This document shows positions 35,338 to 44,109 of a stretch of DNA of 64,000 bases, one piece after another (positions within the stretch are counted from its first letter, which is position 1; each line of letters opens with the position of its first letter). The stretch lies in assembly GCA_021847105.1 (NCBI GenBank), contig JAJZUT010000013.1, forward strand, positions 1 through 64,000. Direction: 5' to 3'. Below the pieces are notes generated by a model. That model was not told the DNA's origin, made no database searches, and saw only the letters and a program-made list of their open reading frames with translations. The translations under genes and the position numbers were made by a program. This stretch comes from Pseudomonadota bacterium (lineage in GTDB: Bacteria > Pseudomonadota > Gammaproteobacteria > Steroidobacterales > Steroidobacteraceae).

Positions 35338-36126
35338 TCAGCCTGCGCCGGAATCGCTGACGGCGACATCGCCGGTGTCGGTCTCGATACGCGTTCTCAG
35401 GATCAGCTGCTGCGGCGCCGGTTGACCCCACAACTCCGCGTCGATCCGAAAGGACAGCTGATGGCCATCCTGCCCGCTGCCACGCGCCTCGGGCGAAACG
35501 TGCACTTTGCGTAGGCGTGGTTCGAAGCGCCGGATGGCCTCCTCGATGCCCGCGGCCGCCGTTGCCGGATCGACCGCAACCGCAGACAGCCCCGCCAGCG
35601 AGCGCATGCCGTAATTCAGCACCGAACGCTGCACGCGCGGATAGCGCTCGAGCGCGACGTTCGTCTCGAGGTTGAGCGCGTTCAGCAGTGCCGCCACGTC
35701 GCGCAGCACGCATTCGCGCAGCCGCCGCATCGAGACGTTGCGCCGCTCGCTCGATTCGAGCATGGCATTCGGCACGTTGCGTGTCTCGATCCGACAAAAC
35801 TCTTGCACCGCGATGCCCTGCGGCGCCCCCGGGGGCTTCAGCACCAGCGCTTTGAGATGCGCGGGACTCACTCGCCCGCTCGGCGCGAACAGCCGACACT
35901 GGAGCGTGTCCTCATCGGCTGGATCTGCCGCTCGGTCCTGTTCATCTTCGACGATCCGCAGTCCTTGCGCAAAGAGGATGTCGAGCCATTCGCGCTCGGA
36001 GAGCTTCAGTTGCGCCAGTTGCGCGCGACCGACCTCGACATGAAAGATCGTGAGGAAACGCTCATCGTCCTCGAGCCGATCGAGCAACGCCGGCTGGAGG
36101 CGCTCGCGCAGGCTGAGCTCGGCCAT
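35338..36126 (-). CDS. tssE: TssE (gp25-like) baseplate protein, unusually long
   Basis: TssE is the gp25-like wedge component that joins baseplate to sheath. The conserved gp25 core is in the second half: LRECVLRDVAALLNALNLET, YPRVQRSVLNYGMRSLAGLS and IRRFEPRLRKVHVSP. The N-terminus LRERLQPALLDRLEDDE also matches TssE. At 262 residues it is ~90 longer than most family members. The extra material lies between the two parts (about residues 45-125, including LFAPSGRVSPAHLKALVLKP). It starts 9 bases after tagJ stops. Confidence 0.9.
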   Translation of the reverse strand: MAELSLRERLQPALLDRLEDDERFLTIFHVEVGRAQLAQLKLSEREWLDILFAQGLRIVEDEQDRAADPADEDTLQCRLFAPSGRVSPAHLKALVLKPPGAPQGIAVQEFCRIETRNVPNAMLESSERRNVSMRRLRECVLRDVAALLNALNLETNVALERYPRVQRSVLNYGMRSLAGLSAVAVDPATAAAGIEEAIRRFEPRLRKVHVSPEARGSGQDGHQLSFRIDAELWGQPAPQQLILRTRIETDTGDVAVSDSGAG

Positions 36127-36135
36127 GATTCGTGC

Positions 36136-36930
36136 TCAGTGGGTGTGCAGCAGGAGCTCTCGCACCTCGAGCAGCCCCAGTTCCTGATCGCTGGTGGCGA
36201 GTACCCGTTGGCCGAGGCCGGCAAATGCGCCCTCCCCGATGTCCTGCCACTGCGTCCTGCGACTCATTCGCACGCGCTCATCCTCACTGTGTTCGGAGCC
36301 CGGATAGCGCGCGGGGATGAATCCCATCGCCTGCCCCTCGTTGCTCCAGGTGAACTGAGCCGGCACCCACACCAGGTCCCTCGCGTCCGCCGGCGGTTCG
36401 ATGACGATGCGCCGGATGCGCGCGAACGGCGCCCAGTAGTACGCACCGTTCAGGAACACCTCGAGCACCGGGCCCAAACGCGAGTCGCCATCCGCGATCC
36501 AGTCGAACTCGCTGCCGTTGATGCTCCCTGCCGTCGTCTCCGCCTCCTCGAGCGCATGCGCACGCAGCTGCGCCGCTTCCTGCGTTTTGCCCTGCGCGAG
36601 CGAAGTGAGCCCCTGCAGCAGCCCGGCGATCCACGAGGGTGGGTCGCCGAGGATGAGCGGCCGCTTCTCCCCGGCGAACACCGCCGAGCGCAGCCGCTCG
36701 CAGCCAATGGCCGCCGTGTAGGCGTGCTTCATCGGCAGTGCCGAGGCATCGAGCTCACCGGCCACCTGCAGCTGATTGACGGCCCGATCCCACTCGCCCG
36801 TCAGCATCAGCATCTGCGCAAGAAAGGTGCGCAGCTTCGCATCGGCCGGCGAAGCGCGCACCTCGCTCATGAGCTCCGCGAGTGACTCGCGGAGCTTTCC
36901 GTCTCGGAAGAGCTGCTGCGAGTCGCTCAA
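36136..36930 (-). CDS. tagJ: TagJ/ImpE-family protein
   Basis: TagJ interacts with the sheath protein TssB and can aid ClpV in some T6SSs. The 264 residues start with a helical TPR-like region (LFRDGKLRESLAELMSEVR, LRTFLAQMLMLTGEWDRAVNQL). The ImpE domain follows (FDWIADGDSRLGPVLEVFLNGAYYWAPF, DLVWVPAQFTW, PARYPGSE). Its ATG overlaps the hcp stop region by 4 bases. Confidence 0.94.
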   Translation of the reverse strand: MSDSQQLFRDGKLRESLAELMSEVRASPADAKLRTFLAQMLMLTGEWDRAVNQLQVAGELDASALPMKHAYTAAIGCERLRSAVFAGEKRPLILGDPPSWIAGLLQGLTSLAQGKTQEAAQLRAHALEEAETTAGSINGSEFDWIADGDSRLGPVLEVFLNGAYYWAPFARIRRIVIEPPADARDLVWVPAQFTWSNEGQAMGFIPARYPGSEHSEDERVRMSRRTQWQDIGEGAFAGLGQRVLATSDQELGLLEVRELLLHTH

Positions 36931-37415
36931 GACTTGGCGTTCTCGGCGATATTCCAGTCGAAGCTCTGCGTTCCCTTCTTGCCGCCCTTGTCCGCCTGCT
37001 GCGCGTATTCGACCTTCACCTCCGCGAAGTTGAGGGATACGTTCTCAGTCAGGCGATCCTCTCCCCCGCTGCCGCCCGTCGCGTATGAGGTCACGAGAAT
37101 GTGCTTCATCGTGATCTTGAGGTACTCGAGGGGATTCTCTCCGGCCTTGCGGACGGTGAGCGTGCCCTCGTCAATGTGCTTTCCATTCGCGCAGCACAGC
37201 ATGATATTCGGCGTCGCGAGATCGATGAACTTGGTGACGGAGATGTCCTGGAAGTTGGCCTTGCCCGCTCCGCCGCCGGTACCCATGTGGAACGTGCCCG
37301 CATTGGACATGCCCCAGCTCCAGGCGAGGATGTCCATCGCCTTCTTGTCCTTGAACGTCTTATCGACGGTCTCGCCATCGATACCCTTCAGCTCGAGAAA
37401 CATGTCGACTGCCAT
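36927..37415 (-). CDS. hcp: Hcp/TssD inner-tube protein
   Basis: Hcp hexamers stack into the T6SS tube and can carry small effectors. The 162 residues start MAVDMFLELKGIDGET and show the Hcp1-type pattern: ILAWSWGMSNAGT, DISVTKFIDLATPNIMLCCA, HIDEGTLTVRKAG and a C-terminal SLNFAEVKVEYAQQ. It lies 108 bases after tssC and overlaps tagJ by 4 bases. Confidence 0.97.
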   Translation of the reverse strand: MAVDMFLELKGIDGETVDKTFKDKKAMDILAWSWGMSNAGTFHMGTGGGAGKANFQDISVTKFIDLATPNIMLCCANGKHIDEGTLTVRKAGENPLEYLKITMKHILVTSYATGGSGGEDRLTENVSLNFAEVKVEYAQQADKGGKKGTQSFDWNIAENAKS

Positions 37416-37523
37416 TGGCCCAACTCCTCTTGTGGTTCGTTCGTCGAATGGTTCGTTTCAACTATCGGCCGTCGCGCCCGAGTGACGCATTGCGCCGATG
37501 TGCGCTGGCGATAGCCGCTCCTC

Positions 37524-39014
37524 TCAGGCCTGGCGCTGCGAGGGCAGGCGCGAGACCAGTCGCATGGAGATGTTCACCCCTTCCAGCTGGTAGTGCGGTC
37601 GCAGGTGGAACGTCGCCGAGTAGTATCCGGGATTGCCTTCCACTTCCTCCACCTTGACCTCCGCGCCCGCGAGCGGCTTCTGCGCCCGGGCGGTCTCCCC
37701 TGCGTTCTCCGGATTGAGGATCACGTAGCTGGCGATCCAGTCGGAGAGGAAGCGCTCCATATCGGTGCGTTCCTTGAATGAGCCGACCTTGTCGCGCACC
37801 ATGCATTTCAGGTAGTGCGCAAAGCGGCAGCTGGCAAAGAGGTACGGCAGGCGCGCCGAGAGGCGGGCATTGGCCGTCGCATCGGGATCCATGTACTCCT
37901 GCGGCTTCTGCAGCGACTGCGCGCCGATGAACGCGGCCATGTCGGTGTTCTTGCGGTGAATGAGCGGCATCAGTCCGCAATTGGCGAGTTCCGCCTCGCG
38001 CCGGTCACTGATCGCGATCTCAGTCGGGCACTTCATGTCCACGCCGCCGTCGTCACTCGGGAAGGTATGCACCGGCAGGCCCTCGACGAGTCCGCCCGAC
38101 TCCACGCCCCGGATCGAAGTGCACCAGCCATAGAGCTTGAACGCCCGATTGATGTTGACCGCCATCGCATAGGCTGCGTTTGCCCATGAATACCGGGTGT
38201 GCTGTCCGCCGCTCGCCTCCTCCTCGAACTCGAATTCCTCGACGGGATTGGTCTTGGCGCCATAGGGCAGTCGGGCGAGGAAGCGCGGCATGGCGAGTCC
38301 GATGTACTTCGAGTCATCCGATTCGCGCAGCGATCGCCAGGCGGCATAGTCCGGCGCACCGAAGATCTTGCCCAGATCGCGCGGATTGGCGAGTTCCTGC
38401 CAGGAGTCCATGCCCATGAGCGTCGGGCCGGCACCGGCAATGAACGGCGCATGGGCCGCGGCGGCAACCTGGGCCATTTGACCGAGCAGCTGCACATCGC
38501 CCGGAGTGTGGTCGAAGTAATAGTCACCGACGAGGCAGCCGTATGGCTCGCCACCGAGCTGACCGTATTCTTCCTCGTACAATTTCTTGAAGATCGGGCT
38601 CTGATCCCAGGCCGCGCCGGCGTACTTCTTCAGCGTGCGACCGAGATCCTTCTTCGAGACGTTCATGACGCGGATCTTCAGCATCTCGTCGGTTTCGGTG
38701 TTGCTGACGAGGTAGTGCAGCCCGCGCCAGGCGCTCTCGAGCTGCTGGAAGCGCTCGTGATGCAGAATCAGATTTACCTGGTCGGAGAGTTTCTGATCGA
38801 TCTCGGCGATGATTGCCTTGATCGTGCCGATCACATCGTCGGAAATCACCGCAGTCTCGCTGAGCGCCTGCTCGGCAAGGGTCTGCACGGCGCGCTCGAC
38901 CTCGGCACGTGCCCGGTCGGTCTTCGGCCGGAACTCTTTCTGCAGCAGCGCCGCGAATTGATCGGCCTCGGTGGCGGCGGCGGCGTTTTCAGTGGCTTGG
39001 GTGGCTTCGGCCAT
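37524..39014 (-). CDS. tssC: TssC sheath large subunit
   Basis: TssC with TssB forms the contractile sheath. The 496 residues are the normal length. Signatures include FQQLESAWRGLHYLV, LKIRVMNVSKKDLGRTL, PYGCLVGDYYFDH, FRSL-type GAPDYAAWRSLRESDDSKYIG and MPRFLARLPYG. The Gln/Ala-rich N-terminus and the conserved C-terminal PHYQLEGVNISMRLVSRLP are present. It follows tssB by 3 bases. Confidence 0.97.
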   Translation of the reverse strand: MAEATQATENAAAATEADQFAALLQKEFRPKTDRARAEVERAVQTLAEQALSETAVISDDVIGTIKAIIAEIDQKLSDQVNLILHHERFQQLESAWRGLHYLVSNTETDEMLKIRVMNVSKKDLGRTLKKYAGAAWDQSPIFKKLYEEEYGQLGGEPYGCLVGDYYFDHTPGDVQLLGQMAQVAAAAHAPFIAGAGPTLMGMDSWQELANPRDLGKIFGAPDYAAWRSLRESDDSKYIGLAMPRFLARLPYGAKTNPVEEFEFEEEASGGQHTRYSWANAAYAMAVNINRAFKLYGWCTSIRGVESGGLVEGLPVHTFPSDDGGVDMKCPTEIAISDRREAELANCGLMPLIHRKNTDMAAFIGAQSLQKPQEYMDPDATANARLSARLPYLFASCRFAHYLKCMVRDKVGSFKERTDMERFLSDWIASYVILNPENAGETARAQKPLAGAEVKVEEVEGNPGYYSATFHLRPHYQLEGVNISMRLVSRLPSQRQA

Positions 39015-39017
39015 GAC

Positions 39018-39527
39018 TCAACTCCCGGACTCTTCCTGTTTGGGTTTTGCAGCGAGAGATTTGAGCAGCGCCGGATCATTGAGCGCTTTGGCAATCAACT
39101 CTTCGGCACCGGATTTACCGTCCATGTAGGTGACGAGGTTCGCAAGCTGACTGCGCGCCTCGAGCAGCTTGCTCAGCGCTCCGACCTTGCGCGCCACTGC
39201 TGCAGGGGAGAAATCCTCCATACTCTCGAAAGTGATATCGACGCTCAGATTGCCCTCGCCGGTGAGGGTATTGGGCACGCTGAAGGCGACGCGCGGCTTC
39301 ATCGACTTCATGCGCTCGTCGAAATTGTCGACGTCGAAATTGAGGAACTTGCGCTCCTCGACGCCGGGCAGCGGCTCCTTTGCATCGCCCGACAGATCAG
39401 ACATCACCCCCATGACGAACGGAATCTGGACCTTCTTCTGCGCCCCGTAGACCTCAACGTCGTATTCGATCTGTACGCGCGGCGCACGGTTGCGGGCAAT
39501 GAACTTCTGACTGCTTTGCTTGGCCAC
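39018..39527 (-). CDS. tssB: TssB sheath small subunit
   Basis: TssB wraps with TssC to form the contractile sheath. The 169 residues contain RNRAPRVQIEYDVEVYGAQ, FVMGVMSDLSG, RKFLNFDVDNFDERMKSMKP and MEDFSPAAVARKV, all conserved. The start is GTG 39527. It lies between tssA and tssC with short gaps. Confidence 0.97.
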   Translation of the reverse strand: MAKQSSQKFIARNRAPRVQIEYDVEVYGAQKKVQIPFVMGVMSDLSGDAKEPLPGVEERKFLNFDVDNFDERMKSMKPRVAFSVPNTLTGEGNLSVDITFESMEDFSPAAVARKVGALSKLLEARSQLANLVTYMDGKSGAEELIAKALNDPALLKSLAAKPKQEESGS

Positions 39528-39554
39528 GGTTCGTCTCCAGCTTCAAAATTCGGT

Positions 39555-40562
39555 TCACTCGTCGTCGCGTATTCCACCGATGCTCTTCGCCTGCGCGACA
39601 GAGTCAGGAACCACATCCTCGAGCACCGCCAGGAAGTCCTTACCGATCAGCCGTTTGGCACGCTCGAGGAACAAGGGTATGGGGCTTGAGGGCTCGTTGG
39701 TGCGGAAATAAGCCGCCACGGTATCGATCGCTCTGACGGCTTCGGCGCGGGTGCCGATGGCGTGCGGCATGCGCCCGCCGGGTTGCGTCTCGGCACCCTC
39801 GGCGCCAGCTTGGACGGTTTCCCCTGCCGTTTCCGGCGCGCGCGCGCGCAGCTGAGCATCGATAAGTGTCAGAGTCCGCCCGAGCAGCGCCAGCACCGCG
39901 GCGAAGTCCGGCACCGCCTCGCTCCCGGCACGATCGCGCGTGAGAACCTCGATGGCACGGTAACTGTCGACGGCCTGGCGCAGTGCCTCGGCGAGGGATT
40001 GCAGCCGCTCGAGCTCCACGGCCGCCAGCAACGCGTCGATCTCGGCCGGATCCCGGGCGGTCTCATCGGCCGCGGGACTGAACTGCCCGTGAGCGATCTC
40101 GATGTCCCGAATGCAGCACGCCCCGAGTTGTCGGTGATCGAGCAGCGGTGCGCGGCGCAGTCCATCGAGCACGGCGACCCGATCGGCCAGCGCGTTGAGC
40201 GCATTGCGCCGCAGAATGGCATCTTCGTCGACCCGCGGATACAGCGGCTCCCACCACTCGCTGAGCCACTGGGCGGCAACGCTGAGCGTGCGGCTGAAGC
40301 CCTCAATGCCCTCGATGCGCAGCAACGCAACCGCCAGATGAGACAGGATGCGCAGATCCCGACTCTTGGTGAGCGTCTCGAGTGATCGGTCGCGGATCTC
40401 GCGCCAGTCCGGCTGCGCGTCCTTCGGCCAGGGGCTCATCAGCCCAAAGATGCGGTAGGCATCGAACGCTGCCAGCAGCAGCGGCTCGGACTCATCTAAA
40501 TCGACTCCGCAGGGGGAGTCGGCGGAAATTGGCGCCGCCAGAATTGAAGCTTCGACTTGCAT
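39555..40562 (-). CDS. tssA: TssA (ImpA_N domain) assembly protein
   Basis: TssA coordinates baseplate, tube and sheath assembly. ATG 40562 (MQVEASIL) gives 335 residues. The ImpA_N domain covers ~10-130, with SADSPCGVDLDESEP, PDWREIRDRSLETLTKSRDLRI and WLSEWWEPLYPRVDEDA. The C-terminal part is short (ETVQAGAEG through FLERAKRLIGKDFLAVLEDV), so this is one of the shorter TssA classes. The frame continues upstream without conserved sequence. It is the first gene of the T6SS string. Confidence 0.93.
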   Translation of the reverse strand: MQVEASILAAPISADSPCGVDLDESEPLLLAAFDAYRIFGLMSPWPKDAQPDWREIRDRSLETLTKSRDLRILSHLAVALLRIEGIEGFSRTLSVAAQWLSEWWEPLYPRVDEDAILRRNALNALADRVAVLDGLRRAPLLDHRQLGACCIRDIEIAHGQFSPAADETARDPAEIDALLAAVELERLQSLAEALRQAVDSYRAIEVLTRDRAGSEAVPDFAAVLALLGRTLTLIDAQLRARAPETAGETVQAGAEGAETQPGGRMPHAIGTRAEAVRAIDTVAAYFRTNEPSSPIPLFLERAKRLIGKDFLAVLEDVVPDSVAQAKSIGGIRDDE

Positions 40563-40696
40563 TCGCTGCTTGGTGTTTTCGGTTTCCGCGCTGCCGGTCA
40601 GCCCGTTGTAACCCACAGCCACAGCCCGGCCAGGTGCAATCCCCCCGGGGCGCAGCCTGAACGCGCAGGGCAACAGGATGGACCAATATTGCGCTA

Positions 40697-40712
40697 AGTC
40701 AATAGATTGACT
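40697..40712. promoter_or_regulatory. Perfect inverted repeat upstream of tssA, candidate operator
   Basis: AGTCAAT, two spacer bases, then ATTGACT form a perfect 16-base palindrome. It lies about 135 bases upstream of tssA and 95 bases downstream of the thiD stop, in an otherwise GC-rich 244-base gap. The minus-strand right half reads TTGACT, a good -35 element directed at tssA, but no clear -10 follows at the right distance. It could be a regulator site for the T6SS operon. Confidence 0.5.
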
Positions 40713-40806
40713 GTTCGATCGCAAGCGCAAAGCCAATTTGTGACCCAATTCCGCTCCCGCGGCAGCGCCGGAGTGGGCGCGCGAGGATCCGGGCGAGCGC
40801 TGCGCG

Positions 40807-41568
40807 CTAGCGAGTCTCTGCCTTGGCAAGGAGTGCGAGCACATGTTCGCGCCCGCGTCGGCACGCCTCGAACATCTCCGCGCCGGTGGCGAGCGCTGCG
40901 GCAATCGCCGCCGCCAGCGCGCACCCGGTGCCCCGCGATCGAGCCGACAGCCGCGGACTCGACAACCACTGCGGCTCCAATCCCGGGCGCACCAGCACAT
41001 CGGTCGCGTCGCGACCCTGCGCGTGACCGCCCTTCAGCAGCACCGCGCGTGCCCCGCCGGCGAGTAACGCCTGGGCCCACTCGATGCGTTGATTCACGGT
41101 GGCATCCTCACCGGGCGTCGCGCCATTCAGCCAAGCCGCCTCCGGAATATTCGGAGTCAGCAGACTCACCTGGGGCATCAATCGGGAGCGCAATCGCTCA
41201 TAGCCGGGGTCATCGAGCAACACGCCGCCCGATGAGGCGCGCAGCACCGGATCCAGCACGACCGGCACTCGCGGCGCCTCAGCGAGCGCATCAGCCACCG
41301 CGTCGATGGTCGCGCGATCACCCAGCATGCCGATCTTCACGGCCCGCACACGTTGCGTCGCAAACGCAGCTTCAATCTGCAGACGCACCTGATCTGGGGG
41401 GATCACGTGCACCGCCAGCACACGCGAATCGGTCTGTGCCGTTACCGCCGTGACCGCACACAGCGCCTGCGCGCCCATCGCCTCGAGCGTTTGCACATCG
41501 CGCAGCAGCCCCGCGCCGCCGCTGCTGTCGGTGCCGGCAATTGCCAGCACGGCCACACGTTGTCCCAT
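40807..41568 (-). CDS. thiD: ThiD: hydroxymethylpyrimidine (phosphate) kinase
   Basis: ThiD phosphorylates the thiamine pyrimidine precursor to HMP-PP. ATG 41568 gives 253 residues. The ribokinase-like signatures are clear: IAGTDSSGGAGLLRDVQT at the start, VLDPVLRASSG in the middle, LTPNIPEAAWLNG, and the catalytic anion-hole motif RSRGTGCALAAAIAA near the end. It lies 4 bases after thiF and is the last gene of the thiamine operon. Confidence 0.96.
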   Translation of the reverse strand: MGQRVAVLAIAGTDSSGGAGLLRDVQTLEAMGAQALCAVTAVTAQTDSRVLAVHVIPPDQVRLQIEAAFATQRVRAVKIGMLGDRATIDAVADALAEAPRVPVVLDPVLRASSGGVLLDDPGYERLRSRLMPQVSLLTPNIPEAAWLNGATPGEDATVNQRIEWAQALLAGGARAVLLKGGHAQGRDATDVLVRPGLEPQWLSSPRLSARSRGTGCALAAAIAAALATGAEMFEACRRGREHVLALLAKAETR

Positions 41569-41572
41569 GCGA

Positions 41573-42541
41573 TCAATTCCCCAACGCGACCAGCGCCACC
41601 TCACAGGCCGTGCGCTCGAGCAATGACCGACCGGCCTGCCAGGCGCGGATCCCGGAGCGGCAGCACAGCACCACCCGCGCTCCGGGTGGTGGGGTGAACT
41701 GATGCATCTGCTCGGGCAGGCGACGCTCGCAGTGCGGGAACGGTGAGCGCGGTGCCTCGGCCAGGGAGCGCAGATCAATCACCTTATCCTCGGGGCGCAC
41801 GTCCTGTGCCGCAATGAACCGTAAAAACGGCGGCGCCGGCTCCCTGGCGTTGCGAAACGTGAACCCGCCAAAGCGCAACGTGGCCAGATCTACGCTCACC
41901 AGGCGTCCGCTCACCGGCGGCTTCAACCCCAGCAACTGCGCGAGCACCAGATGGGCCTCCAGGGTTCCCAGCACACCGACGGCGCTGCCGAGCACGCCGG
42001 TCTCGGCACACGAGCCGGCCCGCTGCGGCATGTCCGGAAACACGGCCCGGTAACTCGGTGCCTCCGCGCAGAACACGCCCGCGTAGCCGGCCAGCCCGAG
42101 CACGGAGGCGCTCACCAACGGCTTGCGCTGGCGCTGGCATTCATCGCTGAGGATGTACGTGAGCGCGAGGCTGTCGGCCGCATCGACCACAAGATCGGCG
42201 CGCGCGCACCACTCCGGCGCATTCGCCGGAGTGATCCGCTCCACGGCGGCCTCGATGCGGACCTCGGGATTGAGGGCTGCCAGGCTCGACGCGGCCGCCA
42301 GCGCCTTGGCCGACCCGAGATCACTCATCCGATAGAGCGGCTGGCGATGCAGGTTGGATTCCTCCACCCGGTCCGGGTCGAGCACCATGAGCCGCCCGAC
42401 GCCCGCCGCACACAGATATTGCAGCACAACGCAACCGAGTCCCCCGGCTCCGATGACCAGCACACTCGCCGCCGCGAGCCGCTCCTGCCCGGCGGCCCCG
42501 ATCTGCGGCAGCACGCTCTGGCGCGCATAGCGCTCGCTCAT
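41573..42541 (-). CDS. thiF: ThiF/MoeB-type adenylyltransferase with C-terminal rhodanese-like region
   Basis: ThiF adenylates the C-terminal Gly of ThiS for sulfur transfer. The 322 residues show the E1-like ATP site (VLVIGAGGLGCVVLQYL), RVEESNLHRQPLY and the Cys loop SCAETGVLGSAVGVLG. The last ~75 residues look like a rhodanese-type domain (KVIDLRSLAEAPRSPFPHCE, ARVVLCCRSGIRA), as in MoeB-like fusions. Position in the thi operon favours the ThiF role, but it may also serve molybdopterin synthesis. Its ATG overlaps the thiE stop. Confidence 0.9.
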   Translation of the reverse strand: MSERYARQSVLPQIGAAGQERLAAASVLVIGAGGLGCVVLQYLCAAGVGRLMVLDPDRVEESNLHRQPLYRMSDLGSAKALAAASSLAALNPEVRIEAAVERITPANAPEWCARADLVVDAADSLALTYILSDECQRQRKPLVSASVLGLAGYAGVFCAEAPSYRAVFPDMPQRAGSCAETGVLGSAVGVLGTLEAHLVLAQLLGLKPPVSGRLVSVDLATLRFGGFTFRNAREPAPPFLRFIAAQDVRPEDKVIDLRSLAEAPRSPFPHCERRLPEQMHQFTPPPGARVVLCCRSGIRAWQAGRSLLERTACEVALVALGN

Positions 42542-43137
42542 GCCGGTTCCTCGCCTGCGGCCACCCAGGCGCGCATACGCGCCACCGGATCGGCGTGGCT
42601 CACGATGTCATTGACCACTGCAGCACAATCGGCCCCGGCGGCGAAAACCCCCGGCAGGCGCTCGAGCGTCAGGCCGCCAATGGCCACCAGCGGGCGCGCA
42701 CCGATGCGCCCCTTCCACTGCCCGATGCGAGCTAATCCCTGCGGCGCGAACGGCATCACCTTCAGCAGCGTCGGATAGATCGGTCCGAGAGCAACATAGT
42801 CTGGCTCGAGCGCGAGGGCGCGCTCGAGCTCCGCCTCATCGTGGGTACTGATGCCGAGCCGCACCCCCGCGCGGCGCAGGGCCGGCACGTCCGCGGTGTC
42901 GAGATCGCTCTGGCCGAGATGCACGAAATCGCACGCCTCCTCCAGGGCGATCTGCCAATAGTCGTTGACGATGAGCTGCGCGCCGGCGCGCAGACACTGC
43001 GCGCGCGCGGCGCGAATCTCCTCGCGCAGCACCGCGGGTCGATCCTTGATGCGCAGCTGAATCAGCCGCACCCCGCACGGCAGCAGCCGCGCGATCCACT
43101 CGGCGCTCGCAACGATCGGATAGACGCGCGGGAGCAT
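42538..43137 (-). CDS. thiE: ThiE: thiamine phosphate synthase
   Basis: ThiE joins HMP-PP and thiazole phosphate to give thiamine monophosphate. ATG 43137 gives 199 residues. Motifs include VYPIVAS, GVRLIQLRIKDRP, LIVNDYWQIALEEACDFVHLG, GISTHDEAEL, YVALGPIYPT and VAIGGLTLERL. Its start overlaps the thiG stop (TGATG), and its stop overlaps the thiF start. Confidence 0.95.
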   Translation of the reverse strand: MLPRVYPIVASAEWIARLLPCGVRLIQLRIKDRPAVLREEIRAARAQCLRAGAQLIVNDYWQIALEEACDFVHLGQSDLDTADVPALRRAGVRLGISTHDEAELERALALEPDYVALGPIYPTLLKVMPFAPQGLARIGQWKGRIGARPLVAIGGLTLERLPGVFAAGADCAAVVNDIVSHADPVARMRAWVAAGEEPA

Positions 43138-43910
43138 CAGCGCAGCAGCGCGGTACCGAGCACGGGGGTGGACGGCACCGCCATGTCGCGCGGCTCCATC
43201 GGTCCGGCGAGGAAACCCTCGTGACCGGCCTCGACCGCCCGCGCGAACGCCGCCGCCATGCGCACCGGATCGACCGCCTGGGAAACGGCCGTGTTGATCA
43301 ACACCGCATCGAAGCCGAGCTCGAGTGCCTGAGCGGCATGGGAGGGAACGCCGATGCCGGCATCGATGACGAGCGGGACGTCGGTAAAGCGAGCGCGCAG
43401 CGCCTTCAGGCCGAACAGATTGTTCAGACCATGGCCCGAGCCGATCGGCGAGCCCCAGGGCATCAACACGCGACAGCCCGCCGCGCACAGCCGCTCCGCG
43501 ACGATCAGGTCCTCGGTTGTGTATGGGAACACCTCGAAGTCCTCGGCGCACAAGATGCGCGCCGCCTCGACGAGCGCGAACACATCCGGCTGCAGCGTGT
43601 CCTCCTCGCCGATCACCTCGAGTTTCACCCAGCGCGTACCGAACACCTCGCGCGCCATGTGAGCGGTCGTCACCGCCTCCTTGACCGTATGACAGCCCGC
43701 GGTGTTGGGCAACACCCGCACACCCAGCTCGCGCACCATTGACCAGAAGGCCTGTCCGGCCCGCTCACCGGCCGCCTCGCGGCGCAGCGACACGGTGAGC
43801 ACCTCCGCGCCGCTCGCCTTGACGGCATCGGCGAGCACCGAGGGCGAGGGATAGCGGGCGGTGCCGAGCAGCAGCCGCGAGCGCACCGGCACGTCATAAA
43901 GCTTCAGCAT
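43137..43910 (-). CDS. thiG: ThiG: thiazole synthase
   Basis: ThiG builds the thiazole ring from deoxyxylulose phosphate, dehydroglycine and ThiS-thiocarboxylate. ATG 43910 ([20 protein letters not shown]) gives 257 residues. Signatures include [38 protein letters not shown] and [19 protein letters not shown]. It starts 1 base after the thiS stop. Confidence 0.97.
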   Translation of the reverse strand: MLKLYDVPVRSRLLLGTARYPSPSVLADAVKASGAEVLTVSLRREAAGERAGQAFWSMVRELGVRVLPNTAGCHTVKEAVTTAHMAREVFGTRWVKLEVIGEEDTLQPDVFALVEAARILCAEDFEVFPYTTEDLIVAERLCAAGCRVLMPWGSPIGSGHGLNNLFGLKALRARFTDVPLVIDAGIGVPSHAAQALELGFDAVLINTAVSQAVDPVRMAAAFARAVEAGHEGFLAGPMEPRDMAVPSTPVLGTALLR

Positions 43911-43911
43911 G

Positions 43912-44109
43912 TCACCCTCCCTGCATGGGAGCGAGAATTTCAAGCCGATCGCCCTCGGCGAGCGCCGCGTTGGCTCGCGAGTGAGCCGGCACGAACTCCC
44001 CGTTGAGCGCGGTAGCGATCACCGCAGTGGCGAAGCCGAGCTCGCGGAGCACCGCCGCCAGATCCGCCGCGCTGACCTCGCGCCACTCGCCGTTCACCTG
44101 GATGTTCAA
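43912..44109 (-). CDS. thiS: ThiS: sulfur carrier protein
   Basis: ThiS is the ubiquitin-like sulfur carrier for thiazole synthesis. It has 65 residues, beginning [11 protein letters not shown] and ending in the required Gly-Gly ([10 protein letters not shown]). No ATG is available. TTG 44109 is the only sensible start and has GGAGGTG 7 bases upstream; it overlaps the thiO stop by 4 bases. Confidence 0.93.
   Translation of the reverse strand: MNIQVNGEWREVSAADLAAVLRELGFATAVIATALNGEFVPAHSRANAALAEGDRLEILAPMQGG

Noticed and set aside
30916..35425. Very long plus-strand frames (713 and 672 residues) opposite clpV, tssG and tssF
   Set aside because: They are Arg/Leu/His-rich mirror images of well-conserved T6SS genes, an effect of GC-rich codon use.
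40563..40806. Sigma-54 promoter for the T6SS
   Set aside because: No GG-N10-GC element at a fitting position was found in the gap upstream of tssA.
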